Source: Bordetella petrii | Lineage (GTDB): Bacteria > Pseudomonadota > Gammaproteobacteria > Burkholderiales > Burkholderiaceae_B | Direction: 5' to 3' | Length of the DNA: 64,000 nt | NCBI GenBank assembly: GCA_017745595.1 | Contig: WMBV01000024.1 | Coordinates: 50,933 to 114,932, forward strand | Shown: in pieces, positions 26,332 to 35,510 of the stretch | Numbering within the stretch: position 1 is the first letter of the stretch | How the letters are laid out: each line of letters starts with the position of its first letter | Translations under genes and position numbers: made by a program | The notes under the pieces: generated by a model | Seen by the model: only the letters and a program-made list of their open reading frames with translations | Told to the model about the DNA's origin: nothing | Databases searched by the model: none

Positions 26332-27522
26332 CTACAGGCCCAGCATCATGCGGGCGATGATGCCCTTCTGCACCTCGGTGGTGCCGCCGTAGATGGTGGT
26401 CTTGCGCATATCGGCATAGCCGGCGCCGGCCGCCGCCGTCATGTCGGGGCCGGGACCGTGGAACGCCGCGTCGGCCAGCATCCACTCGGGATCGTAGGGC
26501 CAGGCATCCGGGCCGGCGATCTCCATTTGCAGCATGGCCAGGTCTTGCTGGATTTCGGAGCCGCGGATTTTCAGCACCGAGGCCTCGGGGCCCGGCGTGT
26601 CGCCGCGCGCCGCCGCCACGCGCAGCAACAGCATTTCCAGCGCCATGATGTCGACTTCCACGCGCGAAATGCGGTCGCGCATGCGGCTGTCTTCGAGAAT
26701 GGGACGGCCGCGCCGCAGGGTGCGCGACGCCAGGTCTTTCAGGATGCCGAGTTCGCGGTGGCAGTGGCCCAGCCCCGCAATGCCGGTGCGTTCGTGGCCC
26801 AGCAGGTATTTGGCGTAGGTCCAGCCCTGGCCCGCCTCGCCCACGCGGTTGGCCACCGGCACGCGCACGTTTTCCAGCCACACTTCGTTGACGTCGTGCC
26901 CGCCGTCGAGCGTGCGGATCGGCCTTACCGTGACACCGGGCGTGCGCATGTCGATGAGCACCATCGATATGCCGCGCTGCGCCTTGGCGTCGGGATCGGT
27001 GCGCACCAGGCAGAACATCCAGTCGGCGTATTGCGCCAGCGTGGTCCAGGTTTTCTGGCCATTGACCACGTAATGGTCGCCGTCGAGTTCGGCGCGCGTT
27101 TTCAGCGAAGCCAGGTCCGAGCCCGAGCCGGGCTCGGAATACCCCTGGCACCACCAGTCGTCGACGCGGATGATGCGCGGCAGCAGGCGCTGCTGTTGTT
27201 CGGGGCTGCCGTATTTCATGAGCACCGGGCCGATCATGCTCAGGCCGAACGGCAGCAGGCGCGGCGCGCCGGCCTTGAAGCATTCGACTTCGAAGATCAG
27301 GCGCTGGATGGCGTTCCAGCCCGTGCCGCCGAATTCTTTGGGCCAGGTGGGCGCGCCCCAGCCCTGGGCGTCGAGGACGCGATGCCAGCGCAGGTAGTCG
27401 TCGCGTTCCAGGCGCTGGTGGCGCAGTACCTTGTCGCGTATGTCGGGGGGCAGTTTTTCTTGCGCGAAGGCGCGTACGGTTTCGCGAAAACTGCGTTCTT
27501 CCGGGGTCCAGCTCAAGTCCAT
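26332..27522 (-). CDS. Acyl-CoA dehydrogenase (large subunit type)
   Basis: 396 residues from the ATG at 27522, preceded by GAAGGAGACC. Features are APTWPKEFGGTGWNAIQ, the substrate/FAD loop GYSEPGSGSDLASLKT, the NGQKTWTT segment and the C-terminal TTIYGGTTEVQKGIIARMML. It would work with FAD and pass electrons to ETF. With the next gene it forms a dehydrogenase pair, followed by the crotonase and then the itaconate-type trio, so a full acyl-CoA degradation route runs on the minus strand from 27.5 to 21.4 kb. An acyl-CoA ligase is divergent from it. Confidence 0.93.
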   Translation of the reverse strand: MDLSWTPEERSFRETVRAFAQEKLPPDIRDKVLRHQRLERDDYLRWHRVLDAQGWGAPTWPKEFGGTGWNAIQRLIFEVECFKAGAPRLLPFGLSMIGPVLMKYGSPEQQQRLLPRIIRVDDWWCQGYSEPGSGSDLASLKTRAELDGDHYVVNGQKTWTTLAQYADWMFCLVRTDPDAKAQRGISMVLIDMRTPGVTVRPIRTLDGGHDVNEVWLENVRVPVANRVGEAGQGWTYAKYLLGHERTGIAGLGHCHRELGILKDLASRTLRRGRPILEDSRMRDRISRVEVDIMALEMLLLRVAAARGDTPGPEASVLKIRGSEIQQDLAMLQMEIAGPDAWPYDPEWMLADAAFHGPGPDMTAAAGAGYADMRKTTIYGGTTEVQKGIIARMMLGL

Positions 27523-27737
27523 TGCGGTCTCCTTCAGGCCGTATCTAGCCATGGCCGGGCCGCCAGGACAATCTGCCTCTGTGGAAGCGGGGGTTCTGCG
27601 TAAATGAAGCAGTGCCCGCGCCGCGGCCGGCCGCAGCGTATCGTCCGGCAAAACCCCTGCTTCGGCAATGAAGAATGGTCAATCCCGCCGCCGGGCCGGA
27701 CACTGCCCGCACCATCATCCACTCATGCCGGTACGAC

Positions 27738-29243
27738 ATGTCCGATCGCATTCACCAGCTGCTGCAGGAACGGGCCGCGCAGCAACCCGACGCGGTATTC
27801 CTGTACGAAGAAGGCGGCGCCACGCTGCATTATGGCCAGATGTGGCGCCGCGTCGAACAGGCGCGCGACTGGCTGGCCGCGCTGGGCGTGCGTCCCGGCG
27901 ACCGCGTGGCCGTGGTCGGCGAAAACTGCCCCGAGATGATCCAGGCCCTGTTCGCCTGCAGCCTGCTGGGCGCCTGGCCGGTGGGCCTGAACGCGCGCCT
28001 GAGCGGCCGCGAGGTCGACGCCATCACGCGCCACGCCGAACCGGCGCTGACGCTGTATACCAGCCGCGTTTCGCCCGCGGCCGCGGCCCACGCGCAGGCC
28101 GCCGGCGCCCGCGAGGCCGACGCGGCGGTGTGGGGCGGCGGCAACCAGTATGCCCTGGCCGGCCGCCAACCCGCCGCCGAAACCGGCGCGCTGGCGGACC
28201 AGGTGGCCACGGTGATCTACACATCGGGCACCACCGGCGCGCCCAAGGGCGTCATGGTGCCGCATCGCGGCCTGCTGCATTTCGCGCGCATATCGGCCGC
28301 GTCGCGGCGCCTGGGGCCGGACGACATCGGCTACGCGGCGCTGCCGATGTCGCATATCTTCGGCATCGCCACGGTGCTGATGGCCACGATATATGGCGGC
28401 GCCAGCCTGGTGCTGCGCAGCCGCTACGATCCGCAAGACGTGCTGCGGGCGCTGCAATCGCCCGGCGTCAGCATTCTGCAGGGCGTGCCCACCATGTTCA
28501 CGCGCCTGCTGGCGGCGGCGACGCCCGCCCAGCCCGCGCGCGCGCCGCGGCTGCGCTACGTATATACCGGCGGCGCGGCGCTCGATCCCACGCTCAAGCG
28601 CCAGGCCGAAGATTATTTCGGCCTGCCCCTGCACCATGGCTATGGCATCACCGAATATGCCGGCTCGCTGTTCATCACCGACATCGACGCGCCCCGCACC
28701 GACTGCGCCACCGGCCGGGCGGTCGAGGGCGTGGAACTGCGCCTGGGCGCGCCCGACGCCGGCCCGCCGCGGCCCGGCGAGCGCGGCGACATCCTGGTGC
28801 GCGGCCCCGGCGTCATGCTGGGCTACTACCGCAACCCCGAACAGACCGCGCAGGCCCTGCTGCCGGGCGGCTGGCTGAATACCGGCGACATCGGCTATGT
28901 CGACGAGCAAGGCGCGCTGTTCATCGCCGGACGCTCGAAAGACTTGATCATCCGTTCGGGGTTCAACGTGTATCCCGCCGAAGTCGAGGCCGTGATCAAT
29001 GCCTTTCCGGGCGTGCGCCTGTCGGCCGTGGTGGGGCGGCTGGAAGCCGACCAGAACGAAGAAGTGGTGGCTTTCATCGAGGCCCAGCCCGGCGCCCAGG
29101 TCGATGCCGAGGCCCTGATGGCGCATCTGCGCTGCCAGTTGGCGCCCTACAAGCGGCCGGCGCGCATCGTGCCCATCGACACGCTGCCCACCACGGTCAG
29201 CGGCAAGATCCTGAAACAGCCGTTGCGGGAACGGCTGGCATAA
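27738..29243 (+). CDS. Acyl-CoA ligase (AMP-forming)
   Basis: 501 residues from the ATG at 27738 (MSDRIHQLLQERAAQQP). ANL superfamily: the P-loop-like A3 motif YTSGTTGAPKG (161-171), the HHGYGITEYAGS A5 region, TGDIGYVDEQG (A7), RSKDLIIRSGFNVYP (A8 hinge) and the catalytic lysine region TVSGKILKQPLRERLA at the end. It activates a carboxylic acid to its CoA ester. It is divergent from the acyl-CoA dehydrogenase run (gap 215 bp with no clear motif) and followed by a Bug receptor and a nitronate monooxygenase-like gene. The substrate is unknown; the neighbouring receptor suggests that the acid is imported. Confidence 0.92.
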   Translation: MSDRIHQLLQERAAQQPDAVFLYEEGGATLHYGQMWRRVEQARDWLAALGVRPGDRVAVVGENCPEMIQALFACSLLGAWPVGLNARLSGREVDAITRHAEPALTLYTSRVSPAAAAHAQAAGAREADAAVWGGGNQYALAGRQPAAETGALADQVATVIYTSGTTGAPKGVMVPHRGLLHFARISAASRRLGPDDIGYAALPMSHIFGIATVLMATIYGGASLVLRSRYDPQDVLRALQSPGVSILQGVPTMFTRLLAAATPAQPARAPRLRYVYTGGAALDPTLKRQAEDYFGLPLHHGYGITEYAGSLFITDIDAPRTDCATGRAVEGVELRLGAPDAGPPRPGERGDILVRGPGVMLGYYRNPEQTAQALLPGGWLNTGDIGYVDEQGALFIAGRSKDLIIRSGFNVYPAEVEAVINAFPGVRLSAVVGRLEADQNEEVVAFIEAQPGAQVDAEALMAHLRCQLAPYKRPARIVPIDTLPTTVSGKILKQPLRERLA

Positions 29244-29290
29244 AGCAGCAGACACGCCCCGCGAAAAAACAGCACCAAAGGAGACAAACC

Positions 29291-30271
29291 ATGCAGATGA
29301 AATCATTGTTGCGCGCCAGCGCGCTCGCCATGGCGATGTGCGCCGCCGCATCCGGCGCGCAGGCCAGCGACAGCTACCCCGACCGCCCGCTAAGGCTGCT
29401 GGTGGGCTACGCCCCGGGCGGCCCGGTCGACACCACGGCGCGCGTCTTCGCCAAGTACCTGGGCGACAAGCTGGGCCAGACCGTGGTGGTGGAAAACCGC
29501 GCCGGCGCCAGCGGCATGATCGCCTCCGACGCGGCCGCCAAGGCCACGCCGGACGGCTACCTGCTCAGTTTCGCCGCCAGCCCGTCGCTGACCATTTCGC
29601 CGCTGGTGCAGAACAGCAAGCTGTTCGATCCGCGCAAAGACTTCACGCCCATCGGCATGGTGGTCGACTACACCAACGTGCTGCTGATCGGGCCGCAGAT
29701 TCCGGCCAAGAGCGTGAGCGAACTGATCGACTACGCCAAGGCGCACCCCGACGCGGTCAGCTTCGGCTCGGCGGGCGTGGGCGCCTCGAACCACTTGTCG
29801 GCCGAACTGCTCAAGCTGCAGGCGGATGCGCCCATGCTGCACGTGCCGTATCGCGGCAACTCGCCGGCCATGATGGACGTGGTCAGCGGCAAGATCACCT
29901 TCATGTTCGACATCACCAGCACGGCCATCCCCTTCATCAAGAGCGGCAAGGCGCGCGCCCTGGCGGTGACCTCGCGCGAGCGCAACCCCGAGCTGCCCGA
30001 CGTGCCCACCATGATCGAGGCCGGCCTGAAAAACTACGAGGTCGTGGGCTGGTACGCGCTGATGGCGCCGCCCAAGCTGCCCGAACCCGTCCGGACGCGG
30101 CTAGCCAATGCGCTGGCCGATGTTTCGCAAGACCCGGCGTTCCGCAAGGCCATGGTCGACGGCGGCTACACCGTCGACGAAGGCGACGGCAAGGCCGTGC
30201 AGGCGCGCATCGAACGCGAATACGCCATGTGGGCCGACGTGATCAAGTCGGCGAATATCCAGACCAACTGA
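29291..30271 (+). CDS. Bug-family (TctC) periplasmic solute-binding protein
   Basis: 326 residues from the ATG at 29291, preceded by AAAGGAGACA. Signal peptide MQMKSLLRASALAMAMCAAA with cleavage near AQA/SDSYP. Signatures are LRLLVGYAPGGPVDTTARVF, TVVVENRAGASGMIA and LHVPYRGNSPAMMDVV. It sits between the acyl-CoA ligase and the nitronate monooxygenase-like gene, 47 bp and 15 bp away, so the three are likely cotranscribed: capture of an acid, activation and an oxidative step. Ligand unknown. Confidence 0.93.
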   Translation: MQMKSLLRASALAMAMCAAASGAQASDSYPDRPLRLLVGYAPGGPVDTTARVFAKYLGDKLGQTVVVENRAGASGMIASDAAAKATPDGYLLSFAASPSLTISPLVQNSKLFDPRKDFTPIGMVVDYTNVLLIGPQIPAKSVSELIDYAKAHPDAVSFGSAGVGASNHLSAELLKLQADAPMLHVPYRGNSPAMMDVVSGKITFMFDITSTAIPFIKSGKARALAVTSRERNPELPDVPTMIEAGLKNYEVVGWYALMAPPKLPEPVRTRLANALADVSQDPAFRKAMVDGGYTVDEGDGKAVQARIEREYAMWADVIKSANIQTN

Positions 30272-30286
30272 CGGAGCGCATTGCCG

Positions 30287-31273
30287 ATGCCCGTATTGCA
30301 ATTCCTGCGTTCGACCACCCGCCTGCCGGTGATCGGGGCGCCCATGTTCCTGGTGTCGGGGCCCGACCTGGTCGTGGCCCAGTGCGCCGCGGGCATCGTC
30401 GGCACGTTTCCGTCGCTGAACGCGCGGCCCCAGGAAGCCCTGGACGACTGGCTCACGCGCATCGAGACCGGCCTGGCGGATTACCGCCAGGCCCACCCCG
30501 GCGCGGTCGTGGCGCCCTACGGCGTCAATCTGATCGTGCATCCCACCAATGCGCGCTGGCAGGGCGACCTGGACATTTGCGTGGAGCACCGGGTGCCGCT
30601 GGTGGTGACCTCGCTGCATGCCCCCGATGCGGTGGTGCGGGCCGTGCGCCCTTACGGGGGGATGGTGTTCCACGACGTGACCACGGTGCGGCATGCGCGG
30701 CGCGCGCTGGATGCCGGCGTGGACGGCCTGATCCTGGTGGCCGCGGGCGCGGGCGGGCACGCGGGCGCCATCAACCCCATCGCCCTGGTCAACGAAATCC
30801 GCGCCTTCTACGACGGCCCGCTGGCCTTGTCGGGCTGTGTCAGCCATGGCAAGGACGTGCTGGCGGCCCAGGTGCTGGGCTGCGATTTCGCGTACATGGG
30901 TACCCGCTTCATTGCCACGCACGAGTCGCTGGCGCCCGACCGCTACCGCGAAATGGTGCTGCAGGCCGGCGTCGACGACGTGTTGTACACGCCCTTTTTC
31001 TCGGGCGTGCCGGCCAATTACCTGATCCCCAGCATCGCCGCCGCGGGCCTGGACCCCACGCTGCTCGACCAGCTGGAAACCAACCCCGTCGACCTGGACA
31101 AGCGCAACCGCCCCAAGGCATGGAAAGACGTCTGGAGCGCGGGCCAGGGCGTGGGCGCCACGCAGGAACTGCTGGCGACACGCGCCCTGGTCGACCAGCT
31201 GGCGCGCGAATACGAGGAAGCCCGGCAAGCCGTGCTCGGCCTGCGGGCAGGCGAGGCAACGCCAGGTGTCTGA
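30287..31273 (+). CDS. Nitronate monooxygenase-like FMN oxidoreductase
   Basis: 328 residues from the ATG at 30287; a TTG at 30281 is less likely. The TIM-barrel NMO/2-nitropropane dioxygenase fold shows LPVIGAPMFLVSGPDLV at the start, FHDVTTVRHARRALDAGVDG, the FMN-phosphate-binding GAGGHAGAINP and LSGCVSHGKDVLAAQVLGCDFAYMGTRF. It would use FMN and oxygen on a nitroalkane/propionate-3-nitronate or act as an enoyl reductase; family members are hard to tell apart. The C-terminus TPGV and the TGA stop come from the repeat that starts at 31264. Confidence 0.87.
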   Translation: MPVLQFLRSTTRLPVIGAPMFLVSGPDLVVAQCAAGIVGTFPSLNARPQEALDDWLTRIETGLADYRQAHPGAVVAPYGVNLIVHPTNARWQGDLDICVEHRVPLVVTSLHAPDAVVRAVRPYGGMVFHDVTTVRHARRALDAGVDGLILVAAGAGGHAGAINPIALVNEIRAFYDGPLALSGCVSHGKDVLAAQVLGCDFAYMGTRFIATHESLAPDRYREMVLQAGVDDVLYTPFFSGVPANYLIPSIAAAGLDPTLLDQLETNPVDLDKRNRPKAWKDVWSAGQGVGATQELLATRALVDQLAREYEEARQAVLGLRAGEATPGV

Positions 31274-31418
31274 CCCGCCAGGTGCCTGACCCGCCAGGTG
31301 CCTGATTTGCCAGGTCACTCGCCAGGTGTCTGACTCCCGCAGGGTGTCAGACACCGTACTGTCGAGACGCTCCTGCCCCTCTTCGGTGTCCGACACCCTG
31401 ACGGGAGTCGGACACCTG
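31264..31418. repeat. Palindromic repeat pair preceded by a tandem run of half-copies
   Basis: Four to five 16-bp half-units (GCCAGGTGTCTGACCC, GCCAGGTGCCTGACCC, then two decayed ones) at 31262-31323 lead into a full core at 31325-31355. The facing core at 31385-31416 has covarying arms GGTGTCCGAC and GTCGGACACC. Spacer 29 bp. The first half-unit overwrote the end of the nitronate monooxygenase gene. Convergent junction with a Bug gene. Confidence 0.93.
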
Positions 31419-31435
31419 GCTAGAAAGTGGGGCTA

Positions 31436-32419
31436 TCACTCCAGCTTGATCCCCGCGGCCTTGATCACCTTGCTCCATTTGGCGATTTCGGCCTGCAGGA
31501 ATGCCCCGAATTCTTCGGGCGTGCCCGGCTTGGGCTCGGCGCCGGCCGCCAGCATGCTCTTGGCGGTGTCGGGGTTGGTCAGCGCGCGCACCATGTCGGC
31601 GTTGACCTGCTTGACGATACCGGCCGGCGTGCCGGCCGGGGCCAGCAGGCCGCTCCACGAATAAGCCTCGTATCCCGGCACGCCCGACGCGGCGATGGTG
31701 GGTATGCCCGGAAACAGCGCCGAGGGCTCGGGGTTGCCCACGCCCAGGGGCCTGATCTTGCCGCCCTGCAGATGCGGCCGGGCCGAGGGGCCGTCGGCGA
31801 ACATCACCTGCACCTGGCCGCCCAGCAGGTCCTGCATGGCCGGCGCGCTGCCGCGATACGGCACATGCTGGATACGCGTGCCCGTCATGCTGTTGAACAG
31901 CTCGCCCGCCAGGTGCGTGCCGCCCCCCGTGCCCGACGAGCCGAACGACAGCTTGCCGGGATGCTGCTTGGCATAGGCGATCAGTTCGCCCACCGTTTTC
32001 ACCGGCAACGACTCGTGTACCACCAGCACGATCGGAAACACCGCCGCCATGCCCACCGGCACGAAGTCGGTGGTGATGTCGTAGCTGAGATTGGCGCGCA
32101 GGCTGGGCAGCACCGCGTGGTGGATCGAGGCGAAGAAATAATGGTAGCCGTCGGGCTCGGCCTTGGCCGCCGCCTGCGCGCCCACGATGCCGCCCGCGCC
32201 GGCCTTGTTGTCGACCACCACCGGCGTCTGCCACATTTCGCCCATGGGCTGCGTGGTGAAGCGCGCGGTCGTGTCGACCGGCCCGCCCGGCGGGAACGGC
32301 ACAATGAAATTGACCGGGCGCTCGGGCCATTTGGCGGCGCGCGCCTGCATGGGCAAGGTAGCGGCCGCCCAGGCGGCACCCATCGCCGCCATCAGGCGGC
32401 GGCGTTGCGGATCGTGCAT
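31436..32419 (-). CDS. Bug-family (TctC) periplasmic solute-binding protein
   Basis: 327 residues. The N-terminus MHDPQRRRLMAAMGAAWAAA is a signal peptide with a short arginine run that could be Tat-like. Mature signatures are VNFIVPFPPGGPVDTTARF, VVVDNKAGAGGIVG, HVPYRGSAPAMQDLLGG and AYSWSGLLAPAGTP. GGAGAC lies 9 bases before the ATG. It follows a LysR gene on the same strand and is probably part of the regulon of the divergent SDR-hydratase-CoA transferase genes. Ligand unknown, no membrane partner. Confidence 0.93.
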   Translation of the reverse strand: MHDPQRRRLMAAMGAAWAAATLPMQARAAKWPERPVNFIVPFPPGGPVDTTARFTTQPMGEMWQTPVVVDNKAGAGGIVGAQAAAKAEPDGYHYFFASIHHAVLPSLRANLSYDITTDFVPVGMAAVFPIVLVVHESLPVKTVGELIAYAKQHPGKLSFGSSGTGGGTHLAGELFNSMTGTRIQHVPYRGSAPAMQDLLGGQVQVMFADGPSARPHLQGGKIRPLGVGNPEPSALFPGIPTIAASGVPGYEAYSWSGLLAPAGTPAGIVKQVNADMVRALTNPDTAKSMLAAGAEPKPGTPEEFGAFLQAEIAKWSKVIKAAGIKLE

Positions 32420-32591
32420 AGGTGTGTCTCCGGTTTTTTGTTGGCGCGCGCGGACGAACGGAACAACGACCCCGGCGCGGTGCCCGTATTATTCGCGCGG
32501 CCGGACCGGCTTGCCGATTCTTTTTTGCCGAACCCCCCGTTCAGCACGGGCACCGTTGGTGTCCGACATCTGGTGCGGATGAGATGTCTCC

Positions 32592-32660
32592 GAAGGTGCC
32601 TGACACCGTTGTGTGCATGCCGGCGTCGGTGTCCGACACCCTGCGGGAGTCAGACACCTG
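32592..32660. repeat. Palindromic repeat, one and a half cores
   Basis: A right half-core (AAGGTGCCTGACACC, 32593-32607) whose left arm is decayed, then a 20-bp spacer that begins GTTGTGTGCA, then a facing core at 32628-32658 (arms GGTGTCCGAC and GTCAGACACC, one mismatch). Between the Bug start and the LysR end, 15 bp from the LysR stop. Confidence 0.88.
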
Positions 32661-32673
32661 AAGGAACCTGCCG

Positions 32674-33573
32674 CTACGACGCGCGCGCGGCCGCCTGCAC
32701 GTGCGCGATGAAGTCTTCGACGAAGCGCGGCAGGTCGCGGCCGCGCTGGCGGCACAGCAGGCGGTCGCGCTGGGCCCAGCCGTCTTGCAGGCGCAGCACG
32801 TGCAACGCCTGCGGGCGGCTGTAGCGGGCGGCGCAGGCACGCGGTACCACGGCGATGCCGGCGCCCGCCTCGACCATGCGGCACACCGCCTCGAAGCTGC
32901 CCACGTGCACGCGCTGGCACAGGCGCTTGCCCAGGCCCGAGGCGATATCTTCCAGGAAGGTCTGGATGGCACTGTTGGGGTGGATGCCCACGAACTGGTA
33001 GGCGTCGATCACGTCCACGAAGCGCACCGATTCCAGTTCCGCCAAGGGATGCCCCAGCGAGGTCACGATGGCCAGCTCGTCGCGGAACAAGGGCAGGACA
33101 TCCAGGCCGTCGACGTCGATATTGCCGGCCACGATGCCCAGGTCGGCCGCGCCGGCCCGGATGGCCAGGACGATATCGCCCGAGATTTTTTCTTCCAGTT
33201 CGATGTCCACGTCGGGATTTTCGGCCAGGAAGGTGGACATGGCGTCGGCCAGGAACGAGTTCGTGGCCGTGGTGTTGGCCAGCAGGCGCAAGCGCCCCTT
33301 GATGCCGCTGGAATAGGGTTGCAGGTCGGCGTTCAGGCATTCGAGCTGGCGGAAAACCGCGTGGGCATGCTTGAGCAGCACTTCGCCGGCCGGCGTCAGG
33401 GCCACGCCGGTGGCCTGGCGGATCAGCAGGCGGGCCTTGAAGGCCTCTTCCATGTTCTTGATGCGGGCGCTGGCCGCGGGCAGCGACAGGAAGGTGCGCT
33501 CGGCCGCGCGCGTCAAGTTGAGGGTTTCTCCTACGTTCACGAACAAACGCAGGTCGGTCAGATCGTGTCTCAT
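32674..33573 (-). CDS. LysR-type transcriptional regulator
   Basis: 299 residues. N-terminal winged helix at about 5-62 (LRLFVNVGETLNLTRAAERT then LPAASARIKNMEEAFKARLL), followed by the inducer-binding domain with ANTTATNSFL and VGIHPNSAIQTFLEDIA. The HTH uses LPAASARI where most have QPAVSxQI, so its DNA target may be atypical. It is divergent from the SDR gene with a 110-bp gap that holds the near-direct repeat TTGAATTTTGAATTCC at 33599-33614, a candidate binding or -35 region. It likely controls the SDR-hydratase-CoA transferase genes. Confidence 0.9.
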   Translation of the reverse strand: MRHDLTDLRLFVNVGETLNLTRAAERTFLSLPAASARIKNMEEAFKARLLIRQATGVALTPAGEVLLKHAHAVFRQLECLNADLQPYSSGIKGRLRLLANTTATNSFLADAMSTFLAENPDVDIELEEKISGDIVLAIRAGAADLGIVAGNIDVDGLDVLPLFRDELAIVTSLGHPLAELESVRFVDVIDAYQFVGIHPNSAIQTFLEDIASGLGKRLCQRVHVGSFEAVCRMVEAGAGIAVVPRACAARYSRPQALHVLRLQDGWAQRDRLLCRQRGRDLPRFVEDFIAHVQAAARAS

Positions 33574-33683
33574 GTTCCGCCACGCAAAAGGGGGGTGTCT
33601 TGAATTTTGAATTCCACTGCCCGGCCCTGAAATCTACCATGCACGGAGTCGGGGCCGGCACGGCCCCCTATGGAGGAATCATC

Positions 33684-34598
33684 ATGAGCGGTATCGTTGC
33701 AGGAAAAGTAGTGGTTGTTACCGGCGCCGGCGGCGGCATCGGGCGGGGCATCGCGCTGGCCATGGCGGCGGCGGGGGCCAAGGTGGTCGTCAACGACATC
33801 GGCGTGTCGCTGCAGGGCGAAGGCGGCGGCGCCGGCCCGGCGCAATCGGTGGTAAAGGAAATCCAGGCCGCCGGCGGCCAGGCCTGCGCCAACACCGACA
33901 GCGTGGCCAGCTACGAAGGCGCCCACAACATCATCAAGACCGCGGTCGACGCCTTCGGCCGCATCGACGCCGTGGTCAACAACGCAGGCAACCTGCGCGA
34001 CCGCGTTTTCCACAAAATGAGCGAAGAAGAATGGCGCCAGGTGCTCGACGTGCACCTGAACGGCACCTTTTTCATGAGCCGCGCGGCCGCGCCCTATTTC
34101 CGCGAACAGGAATCCGGCGCCTTCGTGCACATGACGTCCACCTCGGGCCTGATCGGCAATTTCGGCCAGGCCAACTACGCGGCCGCCAAGCTGGGCATCG
34201 TGGCGCTGTCCAAATCCATTGCCCTCGACATGGCGCGCTACAACGTGCGTTCGAACTGCATCGCGCCGTTCGCCTGGAGCCGCATGACCAGTTCCATTCC
34301 GGCCGAGACCGACGCCGAAAAGGCCCGCGTGGAAAAACTGAAGAAAATGGAAGCCGGCAAGGTCGCGCCGCTGGCAGTGTTCCTGGCCAGCGATGCCGCC
34401 AGCGAAGTCACCGCCCAGATTTTCGCCGTGCGCGCCAACGAAATCATGCTGATCAGCCAGCCGCGGCCCGTGCGCAGCGTGCATTACAGCGAAGGCTGGA
34501 CGCCCGAGCTCATTGGCGAAATCGCCATTCCCGCCATGCGCAAGCAGTTCTACGCGCTGGAGCGCTCGCCCGACGTCATCGACTGGGACCCCATCTGA
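33684..34598 (+). CDS. SDR-family 3-hydroxyacyl-CoA dehydrogenase (MFE-2 type)
   Basis: 304 residues from the ATG at 33684, preceded by TGGAGGAAT. Rossmann motif TGAGGGIGRG (13-22), NNAG at 99-102, Ser152, Tyr165 and Lys169 (NYAAAKL). The long region after residue 36 (VNDIGVSLQGEGGGAGPAQS) and the extended C-terminus match the dehydrogenase part of the peroxisomal multifunctional enzyme type 2 family. It would oxidise a (R)-3-hydroxyacyl-CoA with NAD. The next gene encodes the matching hydratase 2 and the one after a CoA transferase, 16 and 41 bp apart, so these are one operon: a split version of the eukaryotic fusion enzyme. Confidence 0.9.
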   Translation: MSGIVAGKVVVVTGAGGGIGRGIALAMAAAGAKVVVNDIGVSLQGEGGGAGPAQSVVKEIQAAGGQACANTDSVASYEGAHNIIKTAVDAFGRIDAVVNNAGNLRDRVFHKMSEEEWRQVLDVHLNGTFFMSRAAAPYFREQESGAFVHMTSTSGLIGNFGQANYAAAKLGIVALSKSIALDMARYNVRSNCIAPFAWSRMTSSIPAETDAEKARVEKLKKMEAGKVAPLAVFLASDAASEVTAQIFAVRANEIMLISQPRPVRSVHYSEGWTPELIGEIAIPAMRKQFYALERSPDVIDWDPI

Positions 34599-34614
34599 AT
34601 AAGGCCCTTGCCCC

Positions 34615-35469
34615 ATGGACTACGACACCATCAAGAACTGGCGTTTCGACGACGTACACCAACGCTACGACGAAAAAGACACCATGCTGTACGCCCTGGG
34701 CCTCGGCCTGGGGCAAGACCCACTCGACGCCGGGCAGTTGCGCTACGTTTACGAACAAGACCTGCGCGCCCTGCCCACCCTGGCCACGGTGCTGGGGTAC
34801 CCCGGCTTCTGGATGAGCGACCCCCGCGCCGGCATCGACTGGGTGCGGCTGGTGCATGGCGAACAGCGCCTGACGCTGCATGCGCCGCTGCCGGCCAGCG
34901 GCACCGTCATCGGTAAAAGCCGCATTACCCACGTCATCGACAAGGGCGCCGACAAAGGCGCGCTGGTCATTTCCGAACGCGAACTGCACGACGAATCCGG
35001 CGCCTGCCTGGCCACGCTGCAGCAAACCACGTTCTGCCGCGGCGATGGCGGCTTCGGACGCGGCGACGACGGCCCGCCGCCCCTGCCCGCGGCGCCGGCG
35101 CGCGCGCCCGATCGAAGCTGCACCCTGGCCGTGGCGCCCAATGCGGCCCTGCTGTATCGCCTGAGCGGCGACCGCAACCCCCTGCATGCCGATCCGGAAA
35201 TCGCGCGCAAGGCCGGCTACCCGCAACCCATCCTGCACGGCCTGTGCACCTACGGTATGGCCGCGCACGCCATCATCAAGACCTGGTGCGATTACGACGC
35301 GGCCCGGCTGACCAGCCTGAATGCGCGTTTCTCGTCGCCGGTGTACCCTGGCGAGGCGCTGCAGTTCGACATGTGGCGCGGCGACGACGGCACGCTGCAG
35401 TTCATCGTGCGCGCCGCGGCGCGCGATGTCGTGGTCATGAGCCACGGCACGGCCACCATCGCCGCCTGA
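34615..35469 (+). CDS. MaoC-type enoyl-CoA hydratase 2
   Basis: 284 residues, two tandem hot-dog domains as in hydratase 2 of the MFE-2 family. The C-terminal one carries the hydratase 2 motif YRLSGDRNPLHADPEIARKA, with Asp186 and His191 as the catalytic pair, then GYPQPILHGLCTYG. The N-terminal one has lost these residues and binds the acyl chain. It hydrates trans-2-enoyl-CoA to the (R)-3-hydroxyacyl-CoA that the upstream SDR can oxidise. Confidence 0.93.
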   Translation: MDYDTIKNWRFDDVHQRYDEKDTMLYALGLGLGQDPLDAGQLRYVYEQDLRALPTLATVLGYPGFWMSDPRAGIDWVRLVHGEQRLTLHAPLPASGTVIGKSRITHVIDKGADKGALVISERELHDESGACLATLQQTTFCRGDGGFGRGDDGPPPLPAAPARAPDRSCTLAVAPNAALLYRLSGDRNPLHADPEIARKAGYPQPILHGLCTYGMAAHAIIKTWCDYDAARLTSLNARFSSPVYPGEALQFDMWRGDDGTLQFIVRAAARDVVVMSHGTATIAA

Positions 35470-35510
35470 CGCGCGCATACCTACGCATCAACCGCAAAGA
35501 GCCCCTACGC

